64,000 nt of DNA from Anthoceros angustus (GCA_010909165.1 VJWM01000107.1:744001-808000); one strand, 5' to 3'; positions 1 through 10,719 are shown, numbered from the stretch's first letter. Notes: generated by a model not told the origin, from the letters alone. A program made the numbers and translations.

Positions 1-875
1 CACATCGATGGTGTTCATGTTGCTCCCCATGTCGAACACAGGCACGCCAGCCCAGAACAGGGACTCCAGCGTCTTGTCATCCATGGCACCTTCATTCCCA
101 CCACTGCACGCATTACAATTACTTCACCAGACTCCACCCCGCACCCACACCACCACCTGCTTCACATCCCCACCGCAGAAGCAGCCCCAACTCACCCACA
201 AGAATGTTGGTCACATTCAAGTCCGTCAAATGCTTCACCCAGGTCAGCACGAAGTCCGTGAAGGCATGGTTGGAGAAGGTCACCACAACCACATTCCTCT
301 CCGCTCTGAACTCCACCAACTCCTTCCTCAGCCGAAACTCCTCCCTGGCAGGAAATTCCGTCTCCAGAGCAGGAACCTCCCAAACCGGCCTCCGCAACAG
401 GCTATGCAGCCCAGCCCCCGGCCCAGACCCAGACCCAGACCCACCATTCTCCTGTTCCTCAGGATCCTTAGCCGGCCCCTTCCCAGCACCATCCTCCTCA
501 TGGGCCTCCTCCTGCGCATCCGCAACCCCCGCGACCGCATCTTCCGACAGCAATGCGGTCCCAGCAGCCTCCCCCCGCTCGGCGATCCCGGAGTCCCTGC
601 CAGCTTCTTCCAAGCGCACACCGAATCAAAACCCACCACGCGAAATCAGAACCCACAACGCAAAATCAAAAACCCACCACAGAAATCCAAGCCCCAGAGC
701 AAATCCAGCAGGCGCGCGGAGGCAAGATACCAGGTTGCAGCACATCGACAGCGGCATACCCCGGCGGGCGCCAGCGGGCCAGCGCCTCCCAGTACAGCGG
801 CCTCCCGATATAGAAGAGCAGCAGCGAGGAGGCGAGGACTATGGCGAGCCTGGAGCCCACCTGCAGCGGCTTCAT
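1..875 (-). CDS. XEG113-like arabinosyltransferase (GT77), 5' part
   Basis: N-terminal part of a type II Golgi glycosyltransferase; the rest lies left of the window. The ATG at 875 opens MKPLQVGSRLAIVLASS, followed by a hydrophobic anchor (LAIVLASSLLLFYIG). A probable intron (about 730 to 604-607, donor GTATCT) joins an Ala/Glu/Gly-rich stem. That exon ends at 196 with the GT77-type block VVVVTFSNHAFTDFVLTWV and LTDLNVTNILVG. A GTGAGT intron (195-90) then leads to AMDDKTLESLFWAGVPVFDM at 89-1, in frame. In plants this family (XEG113/RRA type, nucleotide-diphospho-sugar transferase domain) adds arabinose to hydroxyproline-rich cell-wall proteins such as extensins; that role is family knowledge. 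The second intron is well supported. The first intron's exact sites are not: several AG acceptors fit. The 5' flank is a tandem duplication. Confidence 0.82.
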
Positions 876-882
876 CCCGGCG

Positions 883-1472
883 TCCAGCCCCCGGCTCGCT
901 GGTTCGCTCTCACTCAGGGCCGCGCCGGGCTGCGTGTCCCGGCGTCACGACCCGCCAGACTCGGCGCAACGGCAACGGCAACGGCAACGCCAATTCCGCC
1001 CTTTCTTGCCCAGGCATGCTGCGGCCACAAAAGCCCGTGCGCGCACCACATTCCCATCCACCGAGCCCCGCATCCCGGCCCCGCCCGCTCACCGGGCAGC
1101 TCCACCTCCTGCCACCCTCACATCCGCCATCGCCACCACCTGCTCGCCAGATCAGGCAGCCTGCCCGCTGCTTCCAGCCCCGGCTCGCTGGTTCGCTCTC
1201 ACTCAGGGCCGCGCCGGGCTGCGTGTCCCGGCGTCACGACCCGCCAGACTCGGCGCAACGGCAGCAGCAGCAGCAACGCCAATTCCGCCCTTTCTTGCCC
1301 AGGCATGCTGCGGCCACAAAAGCCCGTGCGCGCACCACATTCCCATCCACCGAGCCCCGCATCCCGGCCCCGCCCGCTCACCGGGCGGCTCCACCTCCTG
1401 CCACCCTCACATCCGCCATCGCCACCACCTGCTCGCCAGATCGAGCAGCCTGCCCGCTGCTTCCAGCCCCCG
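883..1472. repeat. 289-bp tandem direct repeat, two copies
   Basis: Copy one starts near 883 and copy two near 1172; 'ggctcgctggttcgctctca' occurs at 893 and 1182. The copies are almost identical; a main difference is (aacggc)n in copy one against (cag)n in copy two near 970 and 1262. A third start ('cttccagccccc') is broken off near 1460. The array begins about 8 bases upstream of the XEG113-like ATG, so it probably covers that gene's 5' UTR and promoter. Long open frames through it on both strands come from GC-rich sequence and I do not count them as genes. Confidence 0.93.
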
Positions 1473-2630
1473 AGTCTCACTCGACTCCCCTCAGACGCAC
1501 CAGTCACTAAGCTCGACTTCAGTGCGCCAGCCCATCATTCTGTCCTGGGCCCCGTGTTGGTGGACGTTATTATGGGCACGTGCTTCAAAGCACCCGGCCC
1601 CCTCGGGGCCCTGGGCCGCCCCCGCCTTCTTCTACCATGGTCAAACCACGGATAGCCCGTGACCCATAATTACATGCTTCCCATCTCCACATGAATAAGT
1701 AGAGATGGGGTGAGCGGCGAGCCATCTCTGCTTGCAGCATGCATACCTGTGTACCATAGTGCAAGGTGTTGGATCCTTGAGGGCGCACGTCTCAATCCCA
1801 TTTCAACAACCCACTCCATGGCCACAACTCATTCACGATCACCCAGTGGAGATGGGAGCAATTCTAAGGCAGTCGCTGAGGGTGGTTGATATTTTCCGGG
1901 AGGGAGAGACACGGAACAATTCTGTCCCTCGACTCCCGCCTCCGTTGGAAGAGGGATGTTGATAGCTCGATATAGGCTTCAACGGGGCTGGTCATGACAG
2001 GAAAGACGCGCATCAGTGGAAGGCGCATGATGAGACCATGAGTCGAATTCAGGAAGACAACCGTATGCATGGTTGTCTTCCTCAATTCAATTCTGAAAGA
2101 CAACCTACCGGATTGCGGTCCCTTTGCCGCACCGTGTTGATGCACAGGCGAGCGACAGATTCACTGGAAAGATAGGCCACAACGACACCTTCAATACTCC
2201 GTGGACACTACGACATTAGGCTCCAGCACGAAGAGAGGAAGGAAAACACAACATTCCTGCCACATCGTGAGATGCAATTAAGTAAGTGGAAGGGATGATT
2301 TTAAATTTTGTTTCCGTTTATCCCTGTTCTCCGCGATAAAAGGAAAAGATCAGTCTCCCTTTGTTGTCCTTTGTAGGATGGACTTTCCCATCCATTTTTT
2401 CCCCCTCAATAAAATCACTGGCCAGGTGTGGGCCTTGCTAACACCCCACACGGCTGACACTTTACTTACACAAGTGTACTTCATGGGTGCATATCTTTCT
2501 CATGACATCCAGACCCATGATGTAGTGATTGTGTATAAGGTTTAGCCTTCACAGGCCACCGGCTTCGTTGGGTACCGGCCCCATCGGGCGGAGGCCTTTC
2601 GTCTTTGAATCTAATCTAACTAAAATGCCG
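1473..2630. other. No gene recognised; possible retroelement tail
   Basis: No convincing open frame or domain. A perfect hairpin lies at 2051-2082 (separate entry). The stretch 2525-2610 (ggccaccggcttcgttgg, then a C/G-rich part and 'aatctaatctaacta') looks like a non-LTR retroelement 3' tail, but nothing upstream of it codes for such an element. Confidence 0.4.
2051..2082. repeat. Perfect 12-bp inverted repeat (hairpin)
   Basis: AGGAAGACAACC (2051-2062), an 8-base spacer GTATGCAT that contains the palindrome ATGCAT, then the exact reverse complement GGTTGTCTTCCT (2071-2082). A degenerate third copy of the arm ('gaaagacaacc') follows at about 2095. No neighbouring gene explains it. Confidence 0.85.
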
Positions 2631-2660
2631 AAACTCCGATTTGGTTAGAATGCTAATATT

Positions 2661-3070
2661 ACCGCCAAATGAGTGCGTGTTATTTGTGATAGCGAGACTT
2701 GAGCTGCAATGCTTTGCCGCCAAATGAGCGCGTGTTGGTCGTGATGGTGGAAATTGTCTTGTTAAGGGATTGTCCTTTTTCCATAGAAGTACCACAACCA
2801 AGCCCATATGGAGAATGCCACCTAACATGGAAGAAAATGTTCTACAAGCATTCTTCATCCCTAGGACATGTGAACAAAGTCAGAGTTGCACACAATCCTT
2901 GGGAACGTGTGCAAGATTTCGTGGCAGGAATGGATCTGAATAGCCATAGTGGAGCACCTACAAATTTTGCACGAGCATGGACGAAGGGTCCAAGTCAAGT
3001 ATCACAACCCAATCAGCCTAAAGCGGATTCACCAATCATGGTAGTGAGGTATGTTGGGTTTGGTTTGTAG
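2661..3070 (+). other. Unidentified open frame (about 124 codons)
   Basis: An open frame runs from about 2699 to 3070 with the stretch PYGECHLTWKKMFYKHSS and WERVQDFVAGMDLNSHSG. No domain recognised. The motif 'ccgccaaatgag' followed by 'gcgtgtt' occurs twice nearby (2661 and 2711). The frame lies upstream of, and on the same strand as, the decayed MULE transposase, so it could be an associated piece of that element. From 3071 to about 3630 the sequence is AT-rich with many stops. Confidence 0.25.
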
Positions 3071-3629
3071 GAATGCTTTCTCTTATTTTGATTCACATGG
3101 CATGCCTTGTCGCCAACCACATGTCTTCCATAACTCAAAGCTTTCTCCAATAGTCTCTATTCTTGTAGAATTTTATACCAAATTATTCATCTTGTTGAGA
3201 AAATTCTAACGATGTTTTTTTCATTCAATTCTAAGCAACTTTAAATAAGATTTTGATTGAAACGTTTTGCTCACATGAAGGCTTTGATTTTTCAGCACTC
3301 TCTCTCTCTCTAGTTGTCACTAATGCAAATGAGCCATATACCAACTTTTTTTTTTAGTTGTCACGATCCTAATGGTGTGCTGTTTGTGCTATTCCAACAT
3401 AATTTGACTAAGAAGTAGAATGAAAACCATTTTCTCACAACATGGTTTTGATATTTTAGTGTTTTCTCAAGTCGTTACTTATCTGATCACTATATACCAA
3501 TTTTTTTGTCTCAACGAGACGAGCTGAATGGTATATTTTTTGTGCAATTTGGATATAATTTGGCTAGGATTATATCTCAAAACGCTTTTCCCAACTTCAT
3601 GACTTTTAGGTGCTCTCCTCACTTTTATG

Positions 3630-4940
3630 TTGCTTGTACAGGTATTGGTGTGGTTATGGGCCTAAAGATTATCATTCGATCATGCAAGATACTACTCAAC
3701 AACGTACTTTGCCTAACAAAAGGTGCCCACGGCTAAAACCTGGAAGGTGCATCAAATATAGTTGTCAGGCTAGTTTTACTATATAATGATTGCACTTGTG
3801 GCCGTTTGTTGCTAAGATTGTGCTTTATGAGAGTAGACATATTGATGTCAGGGGTCAGGTTTATCATGGTCCCTCTTACACTGACATAGTTTGAGATATG
3901 AGAGACCACATTTGTCAACGAATCCGCTGACAATATAAACACGCTTTCTTCTCTAGAGAAGAAAGCTTGGGTGAGATATTTTTTATATTGTCACGTATCT
4001 ATTGATGAGATTTTGCGACGTCATCAATTTTCTATTGTAGCTAGATCTTGTCCCTCTGTTTTATCAATCCATGAGAGCTATGTAAAGATAAGGATGACTT
4101 CCTCACACGGAATAATATTTACAATATAGCTAGAGAGGTAGACAAGAGAGAGTGAAGGTATCATGAACATGATAACCTCAGTGTGGGAATGTAGATGCAA
4201 TTACATATAGGATATGTGTTTCATAGGTCTGATGATGGAAAGCCTTTTTGCCTTAGATTGCAAACATCCTCCACGTTGAAGACTTGTATGCAACATGGAC
4301 ACAACAGTTTACTTACAATGGACTTCACTTTTGGAGTAAACAGGTAAAAGTATTAATTCTTTACTATCATGGTGTTCAACCAACACCATAATGGAATTCC
4401 AATTGCATGGCTTCTAACACAAGAAGTGACTATAAGAGCTTTAGTTCCATGGCTTACTTCTTCTCGCACGAGAGTTTTACAATCACCTGGCACCATATTA
4501 TAGGTTGCCATCTGCCTTCTTAGATGATGATTGTCCTGCAGAAATAAGTGCTTTGAGAGAGATCTAGTCACGTGATGTGCTGATCTTCTTGTGCTTATGG
4601 CACGTTCGCCGTGCCTAGTTATGAAATAAATTTGCTCAAGAAGTTCAAGAATGTGTAGGCCATGCATGCTATATGAGTTGAGTTAGGGCAAAGTATGTAT
4701 CTTCAAGGGGGACACACAACGGAGGACTCAATGGCTTTAGGAAATGAGCTTCTTCAAAAAATGTACAACAACTTGAGCCGAACGCAGCGGCAGTTTGTGG
4801 AATACATACAGCATACTTGGGAAGGCCAACTAGGTGAGAGTGATTGTTGTTATGTACTGCAAGAAGTCTACAAGCTTGTGTGGTATCGTTTGTTTTATAG
4901 CGGAAGACTATTACACACAAACTTGTGCAAGCAATGAATG
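3630..4940 (+). pseudogene. Decayed MULE-type transposase
   Basis: Frames on the plus strand give, in order, YWCGYGPKDYHSIMQDTTQQ (about 3643), CPRLKPGRCIKYSC, YESRHIDVRGQVYHGP (about 3828), NNIYNIAREVDK, QHGHNSLLTMDFTFGVNR (about 4290), FTIMVFNQHHNGIPIAWLLT (about 4360) and CADLLV. The block 'H.H.SLL.MD.TFG.N' followed by 'MVF...HNGIPIAW' is the first-Asp region of the Mutator-like (MULE) DDE transposase family found in many plants. The frame is broken by stops and shifts throughout, so it is dead. The tail at 4695-4937 (RQFVEYIQHTWEGQ) probably belongs to it. I saw no terminal inverted repeats. Confidence 0.75.
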
Positions 4941-5096
4941 AATAAATCTCAAACAAAAATTGTTCATAAGTACATCATCTTGTAACCCTAAAATGAATAG
5001 TCACACATTTAAATTTAATATACTTAACTATGGGCAGGTTAAACGACTAACCCTAACACTCCTACTTAACCTAGCCGGGTTAAAAATAATTATTAA

Positions 5097-5681
5097 ATGG
5101 ATAAACCCATAAATCCCGTGCCCCTGGCGATTCACACTCTAAAGCATGCGAACATGGAGCCCGTGAGCGTAAGCGCGAAGATGGAGCTTGGCGCAATAAT
5201 TATATGCGAGCTCGTAGCCATCTCCCAAGCCACAACCCTCCTCGCGAGACAAGCCATGGTGCGCACAAGGAACGGAGCACTAACCAGCCAGAAGAGAACC
5301 ATGCAACCCCAAATACCCAGACAACAGGATGCAGAGGAGCAAAGTACTCTGTCAGAGGAAAGCAGGGTGCATGTGATGTGGGATGCAAGGGGCGTCAAGG
5401 GACCAACCACTAGATTGGGTGAGCGAGAGAGGATGGTCGCCCTAGCCCTAGCAGAGGTTGAAGTAGGAAGAGCTAGAGGGGTAGCGGAGAAGGAGAGAAA
5501 AAAAGGGAGACCCATAACAATTGACAGGAGCCTAGTCCTACACCTTCAAGCACACCCTCTCCCGATCATCCACATATGCATGCAGCTAAGTATGAGCAGA
5601 TGTAAGAAGAAAAGAAGCGAGCATAATGATGTGAACTTCTATCCAAAGTGCGTCGGAATCCTCGGAATCAATCTACCATGA
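5097..5681 (+). CDS. Hypothetical 194-residue open frame
   Basis: ATG at 5097, stop at 5681. The product is rich in Arg, Glu and Ala in its middle (GERERMVALALAEVEVG, then KERKKGRP) and has no domain I recognise. A 127-codon frame on the opposite strand covers much of it. Its 3' end lies inside one copy of a 92-bp direct repeat, which argues for mobile-element or repeat origin. I doubt it is a real gene. Confidence 0.18.
   Translation: MDKPINPVPLAIHTLKHANMEPVSVSAKMELGAIIICELVAISQATTLLARQAMVRTRNGALTSQKRTMQPQIPRQQDAEEQSTLSEESRVHVMWDARGVKGPTTRLGERERMVALALAEVEVGRARGVAEKERKKGRPITIDRSLVLHLQAHPLPIIHICMQLSMSRCKKKRSEHNDVNFYPKCVGILGINLP
5552..5643. repeat. 92-bp direct repeat, copy 1
   Basis: Matches 6204-6295 with a few substitutions. 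Shared blocks include 'acaccctctcccga', 'catatgcatgcagct', 'gcagatgtaagaag' and 'gtgtgaacttctatcc' (gatgtgaa in this copy). Offset 652. Confidence 0.88.
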
Positions 5682-6203
5682 ATCCCAGACGGAGATCGCC
5701 TTGCGACGACGAAGCGAGTTGAGGTAGGTCACAGAGTATATGGCGAACGCCTCATACACACACGCGAGTCACCCCTATGACACAAAAATAGCGTTTCTTG
5801 CTTGAAGATGCGTTCAAAACAATAGAGTCTGTTTACACATGCTTTAGCTGCGACTTTTATCAACTACTTAACTACTAAATAAGTAGGCTACTTATAGATG
5901 CGTCTATGCTTAATGTCCTTCTTAACATAACTCTTCACGTTCCATTAGCATTTCAGTGTTTAAAATCATTTGAGTTATAAATCGGTAATTGCTAGAAATA
6001 TTCTTGAAAATAATAGTGTATTTTTCCACCTACATAATTAGATGGAAAATAACTTGTCTCGATATGCATATATTCAATAATGAAGTAAAATATGCTCTAC
6101 AGCTTATGTGTCTGCGTACATCATGACAGCTGTCGTGTGAAGTGAAAAAGGAAAAAGCAAATGGAGTAGTCTCGGCTGTCCCGGCTATCCTGACTCCCAA
6201 ATG
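5682..6203. other. AT-rich spacer between direct repeats
   Basis: Contains the segment bounded by the 92-bp direct repeats. Rich in TA and stops, no coding signal. Could be a deleted element bounded by solo repeats. Confidence 0.4.
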
Positions 6204-6295
6204 ACACCCTCTCCCGAGTATCAACATATGCATGCAGCTGAGTATTAGCAGATGTAAGAAGGAAAGAAGCAAGCATAATGGTGTGAACTTCTATC
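6204..6295. repeat. 92-bp direct repeat, copy 2
   Basis: Second copy of the 5552-5643 sequence, in the same orientation. Confidence 0.88.
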
Positions 6296-6419
6296 CCCTC
6301 AACCCCGCCTCCGCCCCACCCGGTGCTAGAGGCTGCGGCATGAAAAGAGAATCAATGCCAACATGATGTAAACATGTTCTCAACCTCACTCAAAAGTACT
6401 TGAGTATGAGGCGAGGCAC

Positions 6420-7438
6420 TTAGACAGTACCACAAGCGATTAGGCCCTCTCCAATGGTGGATCTAAAGAATAAATGGAATCCTCCATTGCATCCATTGCA
6501 TAATAACATAAGCTCAGCGTCATCAATACGCGAGCACACTTGGCATGGATAATCCGGAGGTGGAATCCATTCTGTTGTTATCACTGTAGGATCTAGGTTA
6601 GGCAAATGGCAAGGAGCACAATTCTTCATATTGTCCTTAATAGTCCTACCATCAGCGCCCTGAAGCAGAAAAATGCCGTTGTTGCGTACTTCCTTAATTC
6701 GCAGCAAGTGATGACTAGTGCTGGTGCCCACTGTATCTTTTGTCTGCTTCTGAAGGTAAACAAAGTTGCTTACCTGAAACTTCTTGAGCTTGGGTTATAC
6801 TCTTGTAATATCATCGCCCACCGGGCTAGCTTCCCACTCAGTTTGGTATTCACCATGAGCCATTTCAAGGGCTGGTGATCCGTGATCAAAGTGAAATGTT
6901 GTCCATACAAATAAGGGCGAAAGTGACATACAGCCCATACAGCGGTCAAACACTCTCCTTCATAGCTGCTGTAATTGGCTTCAGCTCGATTGTTACTGCA
7001 CGAGGCATGGCAATGACACGTTCGTGTCCTTTCTCATCCAAGTGTGCCAATACGACTCCAAGTCCTAGATTGCTCGAATCAGAATACACAATGAAAGGTT
7101 GATCAAAGTTAGGTCTGGCCATCCACCAAGTGCACCTTCATGATGTTGAAAGCTTGTTGGACAGCCTCTGACCATTCCTAAGTGACATCCTTTTTCAAAA
7201 GATCATTCAGCGACTTAGCAATCCGACTGAACTCTTGAATGTAAATTCGGTAATAGTTGCAGAGTCCTAAAAATGCTCGCAAAGAAGAGACATTAGTAGG
7301 CTCTTGCACACGCAAAATAGCCTGAACCTTGGATGAGTGTGACATAACACCATAAGGGACGATGAGATGGCCTAAATAAGCTACGGTATCCATTCCAAAT
7401 TCACACTTGGATGGATGGCATGTGAGCTCAGCCTTACG
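6420..7438 (-). pseudogene. Ty3/gypsy pol fragment (RT, RNase H, PHD-like finger)
   Basis: Read on the minus strand: HPSKCEFGMDTVAYLGHLIV (about 7420), PTNVSSLRAFLGLCNYYR (about 7290) and LLKKDVT are the end of a Ty3/gypsy reverse transcriptase. The tethered RNase H follows with FIVYSDSSNLGLGVVLAH (about 7085), NYSSYEGECLTAVWAV and LITDHQPLKWL (about 6880), so its acidic residues (D, E, D) are visible. Downstream, where integrase would be expected, comes DYPCQVCSRIDDAELMLLCN then GCNGGFHL (about 6560-6470), the Cys-x2-Cys ... Cys-x2-Cys ... His pattern of a PHD finger, followed in another frame by SLDPPLE. Several frameshifts and stops; 5' truncated at about 7440. No LTRs seen. Confidence 0.85.
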
Positions 7439-7461
7439 CCATCTTCGTCGAGCTGCATACG

Positions 7462-7610
7462 CTCAAAGTGATCAGTTCCACTCACACGCGAGGCTGATCC
7501 TGAAAGTGTCCAGCTCCACTCACAAATAAAGCAGACTCTCTAAATGTCCCACTCCACTCACATGCGAAGCAGATTCTCAAAGTGACCAGCTCCACTCACA
7601 CACGAATTTT
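7462..7610. repeat. Degenerate tandem repeat, about 47-50 bp
   Basis: Four imperfect units built on 'tcaaagtgaccagctccact' and 'cacacgcgaagcagattc' run directly beyond the truncated end of the gypsy fragment. Short, no coding potential. Confidence 0.7.
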
Positions 7611-8056
7611 ACTTAAGTCTACTAAGAACAGGGATTTCCGTCATGAGACTTGGTACTTAACAACTTGTACCATGGTGTGCCTAAACTACTTGCACCAAGG
7701 GCATCCACTCCCTTTAGGCACCCCAATCTAAGCTCAGGATGCTTAACCACGGCGTTCTTATCCATGTGGCCTAAGCCATTTGGACACACATAATTCGTGA
7801 GATAATTCGTGTAATGTGCCGAGTGGGCTTGTCATGTGACGTACAAGCGTGCTGTTTCCCAGATGGACCAACGCCCGCGGCCGCGTGTTGCGATACGCGC
7901 TGCGTCTCCGTGTGCGGGAGCTCTCGCTGGGTCCTAAGCCGCGGCTCGTCCATCTCAGTGCGTACCGTGGATCATCCGATTCGGCTTTGGTCAGCTCGCA
8001 TTCCGTTGCATTTCTTTCTGTGTGGGATTGCCAGCGTGAGGATTACAGCGTAGGAG
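7611..8056 (+). promoter_or_regulatory. Upstream region of the GEM-like gene
   Basis: The 450 bases before the GEM-like ATG hold no gene. GC content rises sharply from about 7860 to the start codon, as expected of a 5' UTR. I could not fix a TATA box or transcription start. The region is named only because it must hold the promoter. Confidence 0.4.
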
Positions 8057-9484
8057 ATGGGGCAGTCGACGCAGCAGGAGGGGGTGGCCCGGCAGCCATC
8101 CGGGGACTACGCGCCGTATCCGCCTCCGGTGTTCGACCAGGCGCGGCCCGGTGAGACTCCCGGGGTGCCTTCGGGAGCTGGCTGGGGGACGCAGGTCATG
8201 GGGAGTCCGGCGAATCCTGGGGCGGATCCTGGCAATTCCGCGGGTGCCAGAGGGTTTGGCTCTGGCTCTGGCTCTGGCGCTGGCCCCTACTCCACTGGCC
8301 ATGCTGCTGCCGCGCCGCAGCCGCAGCCGGGGCAACCTGGCTATGTCGCTCCGCCTGCTCCTCAAGGAAAAGGTAGGCAGATTGTCGTGCTGGTGGGAGT
8401 CTGTTGGCGTTATGTGTGATGTCGGTTTTGTCATCTTTTCTCGCCCCTGTGGATTTGCTGGATGATGGAGTTCCGGCCTCGTTTCGTGTTGGCAGACACT
8501 TTTGGGAAATTGGCGTCTGCAATGAAGGGAATGGCGGCCAAGGGAGGAGAGTCGGCTGGGAAGATACAGAAATACTGTGAGCTCGTGCTACCTTGTTTCT
8601 TTTTCAGATGAGGAGTGTGTGGAAGGTTATTTGGAAGGTGTGGGAAGTCTTCTCGTCTCAGATCTGCACAGTATGGTAGGTCTTTGTGAAATCGAGTTTG
8701 TCGCTGCTCTGACGTTGGAGTCTTTTTGGCAGTCTCCTCTGGAGGGAACGTTGCGGAGACAGTGATGGGACGAACGACGTTGGGGTTTAAACTTCTTGCG
8801 GAGGGGGGAGCTTTCAGCTTGTTTAAATCCACGTTTGGCGCTGCTGCAAACGAAGAGTTGCTCAAGACCTATGCGTGCTACCTCAGTACCTCGACGGGGC
8901 CTGTTGCAGGCACTTTATATCTCAGCAACTTGAAATTTGCCTTCTGCAGTGATCGGGCATTGTCCTATTCTGTAGCCCCTGGCCAACAATCTCAGAGTTT
9001 TTACAAGGTCAAGCTTCCCCCTACGATGCCGCTGCCTTCCTCAGTTCCGTTTGCATCATTGGTCGCCATGGTGGTGGATGTTTTCCCCTGATTTTCGAGG
9101 ACTTGGCTGTTTTAGGTTATGTTGCCTCTGGAGAAGGTGAAAGCTGTCAATCCTTCGACCAATCTGACGAAGCCCGATGAGCATTACATACAAGTGGACA
9201 TGGTGGACCACCATGAGTTCTGGTTTATGGGTTTCGTCAATTACGAGAAGGCTGTGAAGAACATGCGGGAGGCTCTGGCAAAGTTCCGTCCCTACGGTGC
9301 TCCTGCTGGTCCCCCTCCTCCAGGTGCATATTCCCATAGTGGTTCCTTCAATCATCCTCAAAATTCTGGACCACCGCCTCCGGGTTACCCTCAAAGTGGA
9401 CCACAGGCAGGCGGCCCTCCGCCATCTGGTTCTTTTTCTCAACATGGTACTCCCTATCCTCCCAATACGCCTCATCAGTATTAG
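8057..9484 (+). CDS. GEM-like GRAM-domain protein (ABA-responsive type)
   Basis: Four exons join in frame: 8057-8372, 8496-8576, 8733-9007 and 9116-9484, all with GT-AG borders, giving 346 residues. Exon 1 encodes a disordered Pro/Gly/Ser/Ala-rich N-terminus with a GSGSGSGAG run. Exons 2-4 carry the conserved part: DTFGKLASAMKGMAA, NVAETVMGRTTLGFKLLAEG, then the GRAM domain with LKTYACYLSTSTGPVAGTLY, SNLKFAFCSDRALSY, VMLPLEKVKAVNPSTN and VDHHEFWFMGFVNYEKAV. A Pro/Gly/Ser-rich tail ends HQY. Plant relatives (GEM, GL2-expression modulator, and FIP1/GEM-like proteins) are linked to ABA responses and epidermal cell fate, and GRAM domains bind lipids or proteins; that is family knowledge. The added C-terminal Pro-rich tail is longer than in typical seed-plant members. 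No frameshifts. Confidence 0.93.
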
Positions 9485-9535
9485 ATGAGGTTCTATCCCC
9501 TGGGACACCTGATAGGACTGGGACTAGCATAAGTG

Positions 9536-9601
9536 GGCGCTGACTGGGAAGGACAGGGAAGTGTTCAGACGGCGCTGACTGGGAAGGAAAGAGAAGTGTT
9601 C
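9536..9601. repeat. 35-bp tandem duplication in GEM-like 3' UTR
   Basis: 'ggcgctgactgggaagga' starts at 9536 and again at 9571; each copy ends in 'aagtgttc'. It lies about 50 bases past the stop codon, in the presumed 3' UTR. Confidence 0.85.
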
Positions 9602-9920
9602 CTATGAGGCATTGACAGTCTTTGAAAATGACCCAAATTTTATTGATTTTCTGTAGCTGTATAGGTAGATAGTCAGGTCTGGATTTGTGGTACTGTGTGG
9701 AGTCAGTTTGTACACTGTCAGCATCGAATATGTATTGCGCTGTCGCCTCCACGGAGCACTGGCAGCATGTTGTTCCTTTAAAGCACTGAGCTGAGTATGA
9801 TGCAGGTGGAGGCCTGCACTGCACCATGTCGGTCCACCTGCTCTGTTATAAGGGTCCTAGGAGTACATAGTCTAGTTCTGCAAGAACGTTCCGCTAGAGC
9901 CCTCGCGGTCATGTCTGCAG

Positions 9921-10407
9921 ATGAGCACTAGGCATTACTTCGTGGCTTTATTTGCGGATAGCGAAGAAGCATCACAGCAATTGCAGGCTGCAGCCGCGGC
10001 TGATGCTCTCCATCTTTCTGAAAATGCCCGTCACGTCGATCACCTCAGAAATTTGCAGGCAACCTCAGAGATTTGTCGTCACCTGCAGGCTACCCCAGTT
10101 GGCAAAGTGGCACCACCTCGAAGTACTATCCCAGCGCAAACAGAAGGAAAGAGCTCAACGCCTCTGCCGGCAATGCAACACGGGCGACGTAGGTGACGAA
10201 TCACACCTCATTTCAGGTGTCCTGCCAAGAACTAAGGTCAAAACTCTCTCTGGTAAGCTACTCCAAACCCTATCCCGAAAAAACACATGCTTCAGACACC
10301 TAGGGCGTTCGCAACCTTCCTCAAAACCGCTGAAGGCATACAAGAAAGTCACCTTGAAAATCAAATGTCACCCTCCGGCTCTAACCAGACACAAACTTAG
10401 AACCTAA
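9921..10407 (+). pseudogene. Retroelement C-terminal zinc-finger fragment
   Basis: The frame RAQRLCRQCNTGDVGDESHL (about 10155) followed, after a one-base shift, by FRCPAKN resembles the Cys-x2-Cys ... His ... Cys finger at the C-terminus of many non-LTR reverse transcriptases (pattern R.C..C....V.DE.H..F.CP). Downstream residues (FATFLKTAEGIQE in one frame) resemble the tail of the same proteins. No reverse transcriptase core is present. It starts soon after the GEM-like 3' UTR, so the first bases may be UTR. Confidence 0.45.
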
Positions 10408-10719
10408 AAACTTAAACTTTTTCCAACTTTCGCAACCCGACAGACCCACACTCCCAACATCTCTTCTAGCAACAGCACCATAAATTCAACGAATCTTCCG
10501 GGTAAAAGTTCATTGCAAAAGAAACTACCCCAGACCCAAAGCAAAAATTTTACCCCAAAAATAATTATCCAGAGAAAATACGAACAAATATTTATAAAAA
10601 TAGAAAAATATGAAAAAAAAACAACAGACTGCAACATTTTCATGTAAAAGACTTGAAAAAACAAATCCATAATTTCAACATAAACACCCACATTTGTAAG
10701 GGATTTTTGAGGCAGAACT
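10408..10719. other. A-rich spacer, no gene seen
   Basis: Very A-rich with runs of A and 'aaaata' repeats, which may be the poly-A-like tail of the preceding fragment. No coding signal. Confidence 0.45.

Noticed and set aside
8-1655. Long plus-strand open frames (up to 500 codons) over the left edge
   Set aside because: They run antisense to the XEG113-like exons and through the 289-bp tandem repeat; Pro/Arg/Ser-rich with no domain.
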